A stretch of 64,000 nt of DNA from Chamaecrista fasciculata (GCA_003254925.1 QANZ01027638.1:2304-66303); one strand, 5' to 3'. Shown: positions 23,399-38,422, counted from the first letter of the stretch. A program made the numbers and translations. Notes: generated from the letters alone by a model not told the origin.

Positions 23399-23667
23399 GA
23401 CATGTAAAAATGGTAGTGATGGTGTGTAAGTGGAAGACAAGAGTGGAGCTTAAGTAGTGGCAAGTTGTGTAATTTGAAGGAATTCGAGGGGGAGGGAGAT
23501 ATTGTAAGAAAATGTAGTGGGCTTGTTCTTATCGTGCACGGCCACGGAATCTGAAAGAGAGAAGTTTAACGGTCATTCTGGAATGTGTGATATTATTCTG
23601 AGATACAAAAATTTATTTTGAGATATTATTCTGAGATACAAAATTTATTTTGAGATATTAATTTTTT
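23399..23667. other. lipase upstream region
   Basis: Presumed promoter and 5' leader of the lipase gene (read on the minus strand). At 23582-23660 a short direct repeat of GAGATA(C)AAAATTTATTTT-type units occurs two to three times. No ORF with an ATG was seen. Confidence 0.4.
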
Positions 23668-24070
23668 TGACCAAAAGACCCAATTTAGTCTTATATATTT
23701 TTTTTAATTCTTAATTGGTCTTATATCATTTTTTGTTACACTTTTGGTCTTATATCTTTGGGTCAAGTCTCAGCTTGGTCCTATGATTTGGTCCCATATT
23801 TTTAGGACAATTGCAGAATTAGTCTTATATTTTTAGGTCATGTGCAAAAGTGGTCCCATATCGTTGTAAAATGATCAACTATTAGTTAATCATTTTGCAA
23901 AGATATAAAATCAAATTTGCAACCTGACCAAAAAATGTGAGACAAAAAATGATATGGGACCGAATTAAGACTTTTTGTAAAGATATGAGACCAAAAGTAC
24001 AACAAAAAAATATACAAGACCAAATTAGAAACTGAACAAAAGATACGAGACTAAATTTATATTTTGACCC
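23668..24070. repeat. foldback element with GGTCTTATATC-type arms
   Basis: Both halves repeat short units of the form TTGGTCTTATATC or GGTCCCATATC, left half direct and right half inverted, around a centre near 23880 (GATCAACTATTAGTTAATC). Ends read TGACC and GGTCA. Non-coding MITE-like inverted repeat in the lipase promoter side. Confidence 0.75.
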
Positions 24071-24954
24071 TTTTTTTGTCCGTTTTAAAAAATATTTTGA
24101 AGAATTAAGGTTTTTTTTTTTTAAGAATGAAAAAAATAAAAATCTTAAAATATAAAATTAGAACTCTTCAGGATTTTTAATTCTCTAATAATTAGAAAAT
24201 GGATATTTTAATGTATTCATATAATGATATAATTATTATCAATAACTATAAAGATAAGTTTAGCCCAAAAAAACAACTAAAAAGATAAGCTTGATGAGGA
24301 TTGAGGAGTTTCTACTTTCTAGCTCTTAATATACCTTTCTCATCAAGTCATCATCCATAAGCTCGGAAGATAATACCAATTCACATTTCTATTACTTAAG
24401 TTACTAACTATTCAAAATTGAATTTAAACTACCGAAATGTTAATATATCATATTATGTATCAAACGTCAAATACTTATTTGTTTATCCACGAAGAAATGA
24501 TATATACTATATGATTGGTCATATAATTTGGCTGTGCTTTGCTTTCTATAGATTTTTTTTTACCAAAAGAAAAAAGTAATGTAAGACATATATTTGCATT
24601 ATTCATAAAGTTTTTATTACATGAGCATGGCCTGCAGTATATAAGGCCAGAAAGCTTAACTGTAAAAGAGGGGGGGAAAAGTCTTAGATAAATTACAACT
24701 GACGTGAGTATTCTTCCGTGAAACCTCACAATCAATGGACACTTAATATGCTGATCCCTAATGATTAGGAAAAAGCCATACAATCCTATAAAGAAATAAA
24801 AAAATAAACAAAAATGAAAAACTAATCGAACTCCACTTGGAGATGTAGCTAGACACTTTAATTTGATATATATAAATATTTTGTCGAGTATTTAATATAA
24901 GCATGTATGTATTAATTAATATAGATATTCATATATATGTAACAAAACAAGTCT
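24071..24954. other. intergenic between lipase and LEA genes
   Basis: AT-rich sequence without a supported gene. The part nearest 24954 is presumably the 3' untranslated region of the LEA gene. Confidence 0.4.
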
Positions 24955-25459
24955 TCATTTCTTGTCCATTCCAAGTGTTTGCTTCACACTGTCCACAGCA
25001 CCCTGAGCCATGTTCATCATTTGCTCCCCAGTCTGCACACAAAACAAAAATCCTAACTTTTAGAGACAAAAGACTTAAAAAAACAATTGAATGATCTCAC
25101 TTCCATGAATGATGGATTAAAATAAATAAATAAATGATTAATTAATTACTTGTTGGAGAAAACCAGCAGCTTGGTCCTTGTTTTGTTGAGCTTGTTGACC
25201 AGCTGAGTGAGCAGCTTGACTCGCTTGCTCTGAGGCTTCACTTGCTGACTCCTTTGTGGCGTCTAACCATTCCTCTGCCTTAGCCTGATCATGATCATCC
25301 AAAATTAACCAACACATTATTATTTACTAATTCAAAATTTAGATATAGTATAATATTGAGACACAGCAAGAAATGAAGAAGGTAATATATTTATAGCTAG
25401 GTTGATCTCTTAATTACCTGGGTTTGGGCTACATTGGAGTTTTGTTGGATGCTAGACAT
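24955..25459 (-). CDS. small LEA-family protein (UNE15-like)
   Basis: Three exons (25459-25418, 25284-25150, 25032-24955; all GT-AG, phase 0) encode 84 residues. The protein is hydrophilic and Ala/Gln/Ser-rich with no membrane segment: MSSIQQNSNVAQTQ, then ATKESASEASEQASQAAHSA, then AAGFLQQTGEQMMNMAQGAV and a Lys-rich tail ending LGMDKK. The TGEQ...MAQGAVDSVKQTLGM ending is typical of small LEA/KIN-type proteins that accumulate in seeds, pollen or under drought. LEA proteins are disordered in solution and thought to protect membranes and proteins on drying. The position next to the C2 lipase matches Arabidopsis At4g13560 (UNE15) as I remember it. Family call is good; orthology is inferred. 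Confidence 0.85.
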
Positions 25460-25538
25460 GTTTGGTTTGGAGATTAGAAACGATTAAGGGATAACTATTA
25501 GAGATGTGTAATAATGATCTTGTACGTTTATGGGTATG

Positions 25539-25612
25539 TTCGCCAATTGTTATATGTAGTGTTGTTGGTGCATGGAGGCACAAGTGTTAATTCAGCCTTA
25601 ACAATTGGCGAA
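25539..25612. promoter_or_regulatory. 14-bp perfect inverted repeat upstream of the LEA gene
   Basis: TTCGCCAATTGTTA (25539-25552) and its exact reverse complement TAACAATTGGCGAA (25599-25612) flank a 46-base spacer, 80-150 bases above the LEA start codon. Each arm contains the palindromic E-box CAATTG. Function unknown; could be a paired factor-binding site. Confidence 0.5.
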
Positions 25613-26002
25613 TATTTCTGCATTTGAAACGGGGTTTAAGAGGTCTAACTTGGTAGATATGATGAGCCTCGTGTGCGAGAGAACTATGCATCTTTAAGTT
25701 CTTTCTTACCACTAGTATTTATTTAGTCAAAATCTCATTTTGGTCAACTATAAGGTAAATTTTGTTTTGATTCAAAAACTTTTTTCTTGTTTTATTTTGT
25801 TTAATTTATGTCGTTATTTTTAATTTAGACAATTGAAATGAATTTTTTTTACATGTGTTATTATAATAAATGAATTGACAAAAAAGAGAAAAAGCTTTTT
25901 TTCATCCTAAATTAAAGATAAATTTGTAGTTATTTTTTAACATAGATATCTAGATTAGAACAGAAAACAAAAAAATAAAATAAAATTTAACTTTATTATA
26001 AT
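25613..26002. other. LEA upstream DNA, no gene seen
   Basis: AT-rich sequence, presumably distal LEA promoter. No supported feature. Confidence 0.4.
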
Positions 26003-26470
26003 GCTAAAGTATATTTTTGGTCTCATAACTTTGGAAAAAGTTTCAATTTGGTCCCATGACTTTTTTTGTTGCAATTTTTGTCTCATTACTTTGACAGATG
26101 TCTCAATTTAGTTTCATAACTTTTTTTTTTGTTGTAATTTTGGTTCCATAACTTCTGAAAATGTCCCACCATTGGTCCCAAGATGATTTCCATCCATTTT
26201 TCGTCGTTAAAGATAATGTGACATACTGAGTTAAATGATGACGTGGTGAATATGGGTGAAGTGAATTTAACGGCAGATAATGGATTGAAATCAACTTGAG
26301 ACCAACAATGAGACATTTTCAAAAGTTATGAGACCAAAATTACAACAAAAAAAGTTATAGAATCAAATTGAGACCTTTGCCAAAATTATGAGATCGAAAT
26401 TACAACAAAAAATTATGGTACCAAATTGAGACTTTAGCCAAAGTTATAAAACCAAAAGTGGACTTTAGCC
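26003..26470. repeat. foldback element with GGTCTCATAACTTTGG-type arms
   Basis: The left half starts GCTAAAGTATATTTTTGGTC and the right half ends in the inverted counterpart (CCAAAAGTGGACTTTAGCC). Arms of about 200 bp are made of reiterated GGTCCCATAACTTT-like units around a short centre near 26200-26260. Non-coding; the same design as the elements at 23668 and 32889 but a different sequence family. Confidence 0.75.
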
Positions 26471-26821
26471 TTATTATAATTTCAAACTGATCTCTTCAGA
26501 ACTATGATTAATTGAGTATCGATAAAATATAACAAAACAATGAGGCCGAGGATGCAACAGAACAAGCATGTTGACAAATAAATATAAGCTAAATGATTCT
26601 ATTATACTTTGAAAGAAAGCTTAATAAATACAAGAGCTTTATCTTTGTTTTTTTTTTCCAAGTTGCATAAAGAAATAGTTGCTGCTGTAGACTACATACA
26701 CATTAAATACAATACAAAATTATACATACCCATAGGCCACAAATCTAGGATGCTCCTTTTCTAAATACTTTCAAAGCCTAGTTGTGACCTCCTCCTCTAT
26801 ATATGTCCCTATAAAACAATT

Positions 26822-30144
<3,323 letters not shown>

Positions 30145-30324
30145 TTTTTTCTTGGAGGAAACAATTTGAAACTGTAGAAATTGAAAACCAAACCTACTTT
30201 GTATAATTAATTTCCTATTGGTTTATTTATGTATTTTGTTGGCTGTTTTTGTTCGTTAGAGAATTGAGGAAGAAGCTTTTGGATGGATTGTGAATGAGTA
30301 AAATGAGGAGGGGAGGATCTTAAG

Positions 30325-30332
30325 CATTTATA
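30325..30332 (-). promoter_or_regulatory. BAM1 TATA box
   Basis: TATAAATG on the minus strand, about 180 bases above the BAM1 ATG, in a good context for a core promoter. Predicted leader of about 150 bases. Confidence 0.5.
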
Positions 30333-30392
30333 GGAGGAGCTAGGTTCAGGATAAGATTAAAACAATATATTTTTTTTCCAGCCGATAGTTTG

Positions 30393-30585
30393 TTGCCACG
30401 TGTGTGATCCAGTACGTGGCGACATAAGGGACGGTTGAGGAGGCGACGGCTACGATCTCTCCATCACGTGAGGATTGACGGTGAGATGACGAATACGCGT
30501 GAAGCGCCCAGGAAACTCGCTTCCTGAAAGATCACTTCACCAATCAAGAAGCGACGCGTGTCTGAAAGCGACTTCTCACGTGTAT
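30393..30585 (-). promoter_or_regulatory. G-box/ABRE and heat-shock-element cluster above BAM1
   Basis: Within 200 bases: CCACGTGT near 30397, TACGTGGC near 30413, TCACGTGA near 30465 and TCACGTGT near 30577, all ACGT-core (ABRE/G-box) motifs. A TTCCTGAA heat-shock-type core lies near 30520 with a further TTC eight bases on. This fits the stress induction reported for BAM1 in Arabidopsis. Motif evidence only. Confidence 0.5.
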
Positions 30586-30862
30586 ATTGCCTGCCTTTCG
30601 GTTCTGCTTCTGCATACACAACACAACACACAACGTAGAAAAGAGAAGTGAGAAGGTTAGACCGCCAAGTCCAAGACCCATGAGTCAAGATAAAGAAAAA
30701 AGAGGAGTGCTTCGTCTTTTACTATTTTCCTTTAGAAGTAAGGCAAATGTAACTTTTTTCCCTTCAAATTTTGTATTATTTTTTAATTTCATCACCAAAA
30801 TTTGTGAAATATTTAGTCCCATCACCTAATGGTACTCCATGTACCTTTGTTTTTTTTTTTTT

Positions 30863-31350
30863 TAAATAAATTATATAGAAGGTCCTGGTAGGTTGACTTA
30901 TTTAAAAAAAATTTACGTGAATTAAAAAGTGATAGATGAGAGTACGTGGTTTGCTCTGTTAACAAAAAGAATCTCAGAAGGTATTTTTTATCCAAAACTA
31001 ATAGAACTAGGATAGTGTACAACTCACGTGACTCATTTCTATGTACTCAACTCCTAATTTCTGAAGATTAGGGTTCAAGAATGGAAAAAAATGGCGAGAA
31101 TGAGAGTTAGGATTTGAGAGGATATGAAGATAGAGTGCACAATAAAGGAAAAAATTAGGGATTAGGTATGTAGAAATGGGTCATGTGAGCTGCACATTGT
31201 CTTAATTCCGTTAGTTTTGGATTAAAAATACCTTCTAGGACCCTTTTTGTTAACAAAGTCAACTACAAGCTTTTATTTACCACTTTTTAAACCATATGAA
31301 CCCTTTTTGTAAATAGATCAGACCACATAAAACTTCTATATAATTTACCT
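30863..31350. repeat. foldback element with AATTATATAGAAG ends
   Basis: Left end AAATAAATTATATAGAAG and reversed right end AGGTAAATTATATAGAAG match. Further inside, GGTATTTTTTATCCAAAACTA is mirrored by TAGTTTTGGATTAAAAATACC, and CACGTGACTCATTTCTA by TAGAAATGGGTCATGTGA. Non-coding inverted repeat of about 490 bp upstream of BAM1. Confidence 0.75.
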
Positions 31351-32888
31351 TTATCTTTATTAGACAATTCACAATTGAGACAATTTAACAGTAACCCCAA
31401 ACTTTAGAAATATATTTATTGACGATGCATTCAAATTTTGAAGGCGCATTTAACAAATAAATTTTAAAAAAATATATGAACAAGATGTTAGAGTAAAGGA
31501 TAATTGAAATGGTTCAAAATATAAAATTTTGAAATTAAATTGGTAGTGAACAAAATTTAAGGATGAAATTGATAATTAACATAAAATTTGAGGATGAAAA
31601 AGTTATTTTTGCCTAGAAGTAAAATAAGATCTGTAAAAGTAAGGCGGAAAAGGGTGACACGTGCCGGTGAAGGGTGAAGGAGGATGAAAACATGATGAAT
31701 GAAAGCTAGACACGTAGGGTGGTCAGAAATTTGGTGCTACCTGTAACGTGTCATTTCATGAGTAGAGTAATCAGCTAAATGTTACATATGGCTATATGGC
31801 ATAGGATTTTTGAAGATTCTGATTCTTTTTCAGTTTTTGTTTTTTGGGTGTACGTGTGATTTGATAGGGTGAGTGGGCCACCATTGGATCCGTTGGAGTG
31901 AGCTGGTTGATGAAGAAGAGGCCCAAGTGGCCTAGTGTATGTCTGAAATTTGGGGCCCAAATTCATTCTTAATCAGCTGATGTTAATTAGTTAATTAATT
32001 AACCGATCATCAAAAAAAAAAAAATTAATTAACTCCAATAGTTTTTTTTTTTCCTGACCCTTGAAACAAAGTCCAAAATTAACTTACATACTATTATCAT
32101 TCATCAATAATTGTACTGTTAGGCAAATTTTATCTTCAATAAAACAAAAAGTAGAGGTGGATGAATGAGAGTATACTCATGTTGAGGTTTGCTAATGCCA
32201 AATGGATCCACTTGCTACAAAAGATATGAGAGGTATTGGAATTTGGAATTAGAAATGGAAAATGGTAACCGAAAATAGAGAACTATAGGATCAAAATAAC
32301 TCATCACTCATCAACTTGATGCTTCTCTGTCAAGTAACAATAATAGAATATGGATTTGGTTGCGTGAACGTTCCATTTCTTATGATTTTTACCAATGTGT
32401 ATTCTAATAATGACAAATTTAAATAATTTACACTTGAGATTTTTGAACTATATCTCTATATATACAAACAATGTCAATGTGATATGTGGGTGTGCGAGTA
32501 CCACACGTGAAGGACTCCTTTACCAGATTCAGAAGAAACAGGCAAAGCTACTTGTGATGAATTACTCTCGTATATAATTATATATCATGTTTGTGATTTT
32601 ACATGTAAGTATGTAACCATGATGAAGTGAGACTTTTTCACAACTCTGCTTCTCGGACTTCTTTTTGATATCATAGCCATGATTGAGCATGTCATGATTC
32701 AAGAATGACCTGAGGTGAATGCCACTCATTATTTCAAACTTGTGGGGTTGCTTAATCTTTTGTTTTTGTTTTTTGGCCTGATTGTGGGGTTGCTTAATCT
32801 CACTTCCATGCATTGGCATGATTGACAACTTATGAGGCATAACAACTAACAAGTAGAGAATGAGGAAAAAAATAAAATAAAATTAGAC
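31351..32888. other. intergenic, no gene seen
   Basis: AT-rich DNA with poly-A/T runs. No supported coding frame, RNA gene or clear repeat. Confidence 0.4.
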
Positions 32889-33404
32889 TGAAATCTCAAA
32901 TTGGTCCCTTATGTATGGGGTGGATTTCAAATTGGTCCCATATGTTTCATTTGTTTCAAATTGGTTTATATGTGTTCATAATTTCTCAAATTGGTTCCAA
33001 ACTTATTTTCAAGACGTGATTTGACCTAACAATCTCAATTGGATTGAGAAAAAAATTCTTCAAAAACTAATACATAGTTTCAAACTCATAGTATTTGAAC
33101 TTGAAACGAGATATATATGGCTAACTTCGCTTAGTTAATTACAAAACGAGTTACTCACTTTTGAGATTCAATTTGACCTTATTTGTTTACGGCCTCATAG
33201 TACTTGAAAAAAAAAACTTAATTTTAGATTCGTCATATTTGAATATGAAACGAGAGATATATATTACCACATTTAGTATTTCACTATTTTGGAACCAAAT
33301 TGAGAAATTATAGAAACATGTAAAGCTAAATTGAAACAAATGAAATATAAATGATCAATTTAAAATTCACCCGTACATAAAGGACCAATTTGATGTTTTA
33401 ACCA
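32889..33404. repeat. foldback family 'FB-A', copy 1
   Basis: About 515 bp with imperfect inverted arms. Left: TCAAATTGGTCCCTTATGTA, then CATTTGTTTCAAATTGG. Right: the mirrored AATTGAAACAAATGAAATAT and ending AAAGGACCAATTTGATG. The interior has a conserved TTTGAACTTGAAACGAGA segment in both halves. The same design and sequence recur at 37898, 41725 and 63278. Confidence 0.8.
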
Positions 33405-35079
33405 TAAAATTATGTTCATATCTAATGAGTCGTGTATATATGCGTATGTCGTATTTCCTAGTTCCTAGGACAAGATATGTAAGAGTTATTCAAGTTCGAG
33501 AAAATGCGACTTTTGTAACTAGTTCATTATGTAGAAACGTTTATTTAGGTCTGCTTCCATGATTGATTTTCGAATTTTCTGGTATTACCTAGCAATGATA
33601 AGAAAATTAATGCTTATATTTCTAAAGGTAAATTAAGGATTTAGTATTTAAATAGGTGATAAGTATTTCAATTTAATCTATGAATAATAAAATTGTAAGA
33701 TTTAATTCCTAAAAGATATAATTATATTAGTTTGATCTTTTTGTTAAATCATTAATTCAAAATTAACAATAAATATTATTTGTTAACTTCAATGACTTAT
33801 TATATTTTTAACAAAATTTAAAATTATATTAATTTGTCATGAAATTTTAATTGAGATTCAATTAAAATAATTTTAATTATATATTTTAGAAATTAAATCA
33901 TATAATTTTATTTTTTTAAAAAAAATTGATCAGATTTAATTATTAATTTACTTTATTTTTAATGAAATATCAATTTTCAGATCGGGCCAGGCCCAATTCT
34001 TCCAAATGTGGGGAAGCAAAAGCAAAATGACAAAATCTAACATTAGGCTGTGTTTGTCATCACTCATCAACTGGTATGATTTTTGTATGCAGAACTGAGA
34101 AATTAAGACAGTGAGTGATGAGAATCGTTATCATTAAAAAAGTTTGGAGAATCATAAAATTGATACATCTCCTCATACTCATGCTGCAACTCCAATTAAG
34201 ACAGTTGGTGAGAATCGTTATGATTAAAATATAAATGAGTTAATCTATCAGAAATTAAGGACTGTTACAACAGGACATTTGTATTTAATCTTCATAGCAG
34301 CAGGAACCAAATTTGTCAGACATTGCTAAGTTATCATAGAAATAGAAACATATCATCATGAAGAGTGAAGAATCTGACTGTAATGATTTGTTCAATTGAA
34401 TTTCTCACGCAAGACTGTCAGAACTTGGCCAAACATAGCCAACAAAAGCTAAATATTTCACCAAAAAATGGTATTAACTTCACATAAAGTTGCTGCAATC
34501 ACGTTTTAGATTCCCCATATACATGGGACCATTATGAGGTAAGTTTTGTTGCCTTGTGACATAGACGGAGTTTTGCTAGCCACTAAAAGAACAACCAAAT
34601 CATTTTGTTTGATATGTATATATATATTCACACATATACATATAAAATTAAAATCCTTTTGGGACATCTGTTATTTTCTGTCTAGAATTCATGTTCTAGG
34701 CTTTGATTGGTGGAAGGAAACACAAAATTTGCGGTTACTAGTAACTTTTCTATGTTCACTGCAAAAGCAAATATGAAACTTGTTTTTTGTTTTTGAAGAA
34801 TGAAAATTTGTTTGGGTCTGGATAAAGAAAAGATCAAATTCTCTTCTTTATCTTGCTAATGGACGACTTCTGATTTTTCTTTGTCATTTTCAAGGTCCAA
34901 GAATGAGCCTTTCCTTCCTTGAAAGTATTTTCTTACTCATTTTTTCTGCTGAAAAGTTTATTAAAAAAAAAAGAGAAAAAGAAAAAGAAAAGGTAGTGGT
35001 TGCAAAACAAAGAACAACAAAGTATAAATCATTACATACCCTACCACATTGTTCATTTGTGAATATAAAAATCTACTAA
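33405..35079. other. intergenic, no gene seen
   Basis: Very AT-rich. The part nearest 35079 is presumably the 3' untranslated region of the coiled-coil gene. A stretch around 34040-34240 carries repeated GATGAGAATCGTTAT-like phrases that may be an old element, not resolved. Confidence 0.4.
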
Positions 35080-36245
35080 CTATCTTCCATATTTGGTTTT
35101 GAAAAGCTTGTCTTTCACTGGAATTGAGCTCCTATTGGTGCCACTCATGATCCTCAGGCTCTGCTTTAACATGTCAAACTCTCTCTCCTTCTTCTTCTTC
35201 TCATGCTCCATTGAAGCTAATTGAGCTTTCAAGATCTCTATAGTTTCCTCCTTTTCTTGCATCTCCCTCTTCAGTTTTTCCATCTGGATCTCATCTTCCT
35301 CTGCTTTCCATAATAACCCATCACCTGTTAAAGTAAGTGTTCACAAATTAATATGCATATCAAATATCAACCTCATCCATCCATCCATCCATCACCAAAC
35401 CAAAGCACAAACACTAGACATAAATTTGGCCCTTAAAACTCTGCCTCATGCAATTATCTTTCCACAGAAACATCACATAAACAGAACATAAAACTTCAAT
35501 TTGACAATATCTCAATTAACATCTCACACATGAGGTCAATTTGGTCAAGATTCACTAACAACCTACTAAACAATTCATAACCACCTCCCTATATTTTGGT
35601 AATTACCTGATAATAAAAAGATTTTCCTAGATAGTCTAGTCTGACTTCATAATATTTTGTGGGCATTCATCTAAAAAGCACTCATGATAAATCTTGCAGA
35701 AAAATTGTGCATACATGTATAAAAGTAGTGTGAAAGAGAAATGAAAATGACAAAAAGGATGAACAAGTGAGAAGGAAATTAAGAGCACCATAAGTCCTGT
35801 GAATGAGATCATCAAGCTCAGTCTTGATTGCAAGATAGAGTTGCTTCCACTTCTCCACAGCCTCATCTCTCCATGCTCTTTCTTCCTTCATCTTCTGCAC
35901 CAAAAGCTTAGTCCCCATTAATTCCCACTCTTTCTTACTACTCATCTCATTATTACTATTATTATTATTATAATCTGTCATCTCCCTTATCTTGTCTTCC
36001 TTTTCTTCCACCATCTTCTTCAGCTCTTTCACTTCCTCCCTCAGCCTCTTTCTCTCTTGCCTCCAATCAGCCTCCTTGAAACTCATCACCGCCATTTCTC
36101 TCTCATAGCTTGTAGCCTCTTTTTCTCTCTCAATCATCATCTCCTTTATCTCCTCCTGCAGAAGCCTCACCTTCTCTTTCAAACTCTTGCACTCTCTCTC
36201 ACACACATACTTCCTCCCTCCTCTCTTGCTCACCCTCCCTCCCAT
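35080..36245 (-). CDS. coiled-coil protein of unknown function with predicted N-myristoylation
   Basis: Two exons (36245-35789, 35324-35080; phase 1) encode 233 residues. Most of the chain is charged heptad-like coiled coil: a Lys/Glu/Arg-rich block at about 15-95, a helical block around WRDEAVEKWKQLYLAIKTELDDLI, and a second coil MEKLKREMQEKEETIEILKA in exon 2. An Asn-rich linker (YNNNNSNNE) separates them. The N-terminus MGGRVSKR fits the MGxxxS N-myristoylation pattern, with basic residues after it, suggesting membrane attachment. No enzyme motif or transmembrane segment. Its place beside BAM1 recalls Arabidopsis At3g23930, an uncharacterised coiled-coil ('troponin T-like') annotation, from memory. 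Existence of the gene is well supported; function unknown. Confidence 0.8.
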
Positions 36246-37375
36246 GCCTTTTGAGTATGCCTCTCAAAGTAATGAGCTACCTAGCTCTTTTGTTCTTATA
36301 GTGAGTGACTCATGAGTGAGAGAGAAAGAGAGAGAGAAACAACAGATAATTTAGGATTATTGTGGATGGCATAGAATGATAGAATTTTAGTGCACGCTCC
36401 TCTTATTACCGAATTTTTGTTTTGTTTTTTTACATATATCTTTCACTAGAGATTTTTTGTTTGAAAAATTGTCCCATACTAAATGTAAATATGTTTTCCA
36501 ATGAAAATTTGAACTTAAACTCACTATATTGTGAAACACTATTCACTGCTAGTTACCAAAAGTTTTAAGCATGTAGACAAATGATGAATCATTTGTAGAC
36601 AGAGAGGTCAATGTATCACACATTTCTCATTATAACTCATGTGATATGTCTACATTTCTGTGTCTATGTATCTATATATATATATACTAGAGGCTTTGTG
36701 TCTGTGTACTATAGTTTTAAAATGTGGACTACCAAAAAGAGGTGGAGCCATATAATATAAGATATAATGAGCTTTGTTATTAGAAAGTATATTTGTATGT
36801 AATTAACTTAATAAATCAAGTTTAATTTATGATTTTTCCATAATTTTAGGCTAATTGGAGGAATTGGTTAGGTAATGGACTTACTGATGGAAGTAGAAAA
36901 GTGGACTCGTGAACATTAATAGGGCTATCAGTATCAGAGTATGGTTTCTGAATTATATAAAATAAGGAAAAAGAAATAAGGGGATTCACATGAAAATTAT
37001 TCAACGGGAGCGTGAGGGGAAGAATTAATATTTGATAATTATGACTCCAATTATTAAACTATATATTTTGACTACTTCTAAGTTCTAACTTCCATTTGGG
37101 TCCCACATATAATTTTGCAATGAAATAATGCAGGGTTGTACTTGAGCATCCTAGAACAGTCCCCATTTACAGATAGGATCTGTACATTTTCAACACAAAT
37201 TTGTGCCCTACAAAGTGACAGATTAGCCCAAGATTAAAAGGTTATTTAACTCAAACCTCAAAATGAAATATAATTTTCTTCCCATTTACTGTTAAATTAG
37301 TAAAAGTGTAAAACCCATTTAAGATTTAATTAAGCAGCAGTTGAAATTAGAGGAGAGTTTAAAAAAGTATTATCA
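36246..37375. other. upstream region of the coiled-coil gene, no further gene
   Basis: Starts with a GA-rich presumed 5' leader (GAGAGAGAAAGAGAGAGAG near 36316-36340); a TATAAGAA motif on the minus strand at 36300-36293 could be its TATA box. The rest is AT-rich with no supported gene. Confidence 0.4.
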
Positions 37376-37382
37376 ACTGTTC

Positions 37383-37612
37383 ACATGAAACCCTAAAAAA
37401 ATCAGATTTTTCACACAACAAGTAATCAGATTCACCAAAAAATAATTTACCATGCAAATTGGGTTGATTCACTGTCATAGCATGTTTGCTAAAAATTCCT
37501 TCTGTTCCATTCCTATAGAAACAAACAAGAATGGTAGAACAATAGTAGGGTTACAAAAAATTACAAAGAAGTTCACAGTTCAGTCACTCACAGTGTCACA
37601 CACACATGACAC
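37383..37612. repeat. dispersed duplication, copy A
   Basis: Shares long near-identical blocks with 38826-39058: ACATGAAACCCTAAAAAAA, CAGATTTTTC(A/G)CACAA, AATAATTTACCATGCAA, TTGATTCACTGTCATAG, TTTGCTAAAAATTCCTTCTG and AAAAATTACAAAGAAGTTCA. Both copies begin with a telo-box (AAACCCTAA). Spacing about 1.44 kb; non-coding. Confidence 0.8.
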
Positions 37613-37897
37613 AACACAAACATTGATATTGTTAAAGAGAAAGGCTTAAGCTACGAAAACATCCTATTCCGCAGGTAATGTGTTTCTTCTTCTGGTTCCG
37701 CCCAAACTAGAATCTGAATTTCAACGCCTTCTGTCTTTTTTCTCTTTTGCTTTGTGTAATTGTGTGTGCATTACCCATACGACAACGACACTATCATGTC
37801 CTTCCAAACACATTCAATGCCCCTTCCCTTCTTTGGATTCCCTGCTTGAAGACGACTTGTAGCATTCATTCTCCTTCATTATTACTTATTTTATTTA
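37613..37897. other. intergenic, no gene seen
   Basis: Pyrimidine-rich stretch of the kind found near promoters; no supported coding frame. Confidence 0.3.
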
Positions 37898-38422
37898 GGA
37901 CAAAACCTCAATTTGGTCCCTTATATATGAGGTAGATGTCAAATTGGTCTCTTGTGTATCATTTGTTTCAAGTTAGTCTTATATTTTTTTATAATTTCTT
38001 AAATTAGTCTAAAAAATACTAAATATGGTCATATCGCTCTTATTTTAACTTCAAATGTGACAAATTCATAACTATGAGTTTCTTTATTTACGAGTATTTT
38101 AAGGCCTTCATCAAATAAAGTCAAATCAAGTCATGAAAGAAGATAACTCGTTTCACGGTTAAATAAGCGAAGTTGATCATATCTTTTTTTTTGTTTCAAG
38201 TCCAAATGTTACGAGTTTGAAATTATGTGCTAATTTTTGAAAAAAAAAATCTTTATCTAGTTGAGATCGATAGTAAATAAGGTCAAATAGAGTCTCGAAA
38301 GTAGGTTTGAAACCAATTTTAAAAATTAAGAAAATATATAAGACTAATTTAAAATAATTAAAATATAAGGGACCAATTTAAAGTTCACCTCATATATAAG
38401 AGACCAATTTGAAGTTTTGGCT
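37898..38422. repeat. foldback family 'FB-A', copy 2
   Basis: Left arm begins ACAAAACCTCAATTTGGTCC and continues CATTTGTTTCAAGTTAGTC; the right arm mirrors it, ending AGACCAATTTGAAGTTTTGG. The interior again has the TTTGAACTTGAAAC-type segment, here inverted (GTTTCAAGTCCAAATG). Same family as 32889, 41725 and 63278. Confidence 0.8.

Noticed and set aside
23399-23463. Longer lipase N-terminus beginning at 23440, and an overlapping frame at 23463
   Set aside because: Both start at TTG, not ATG; the first in-frame ATG is 23398.
34026-34250. Possible transposon end (TTAGGCTGTGTTTG) and repeated GAGAATCGTTAT phrases
   Set aside because: No matching inverted end or target duplication could be found.
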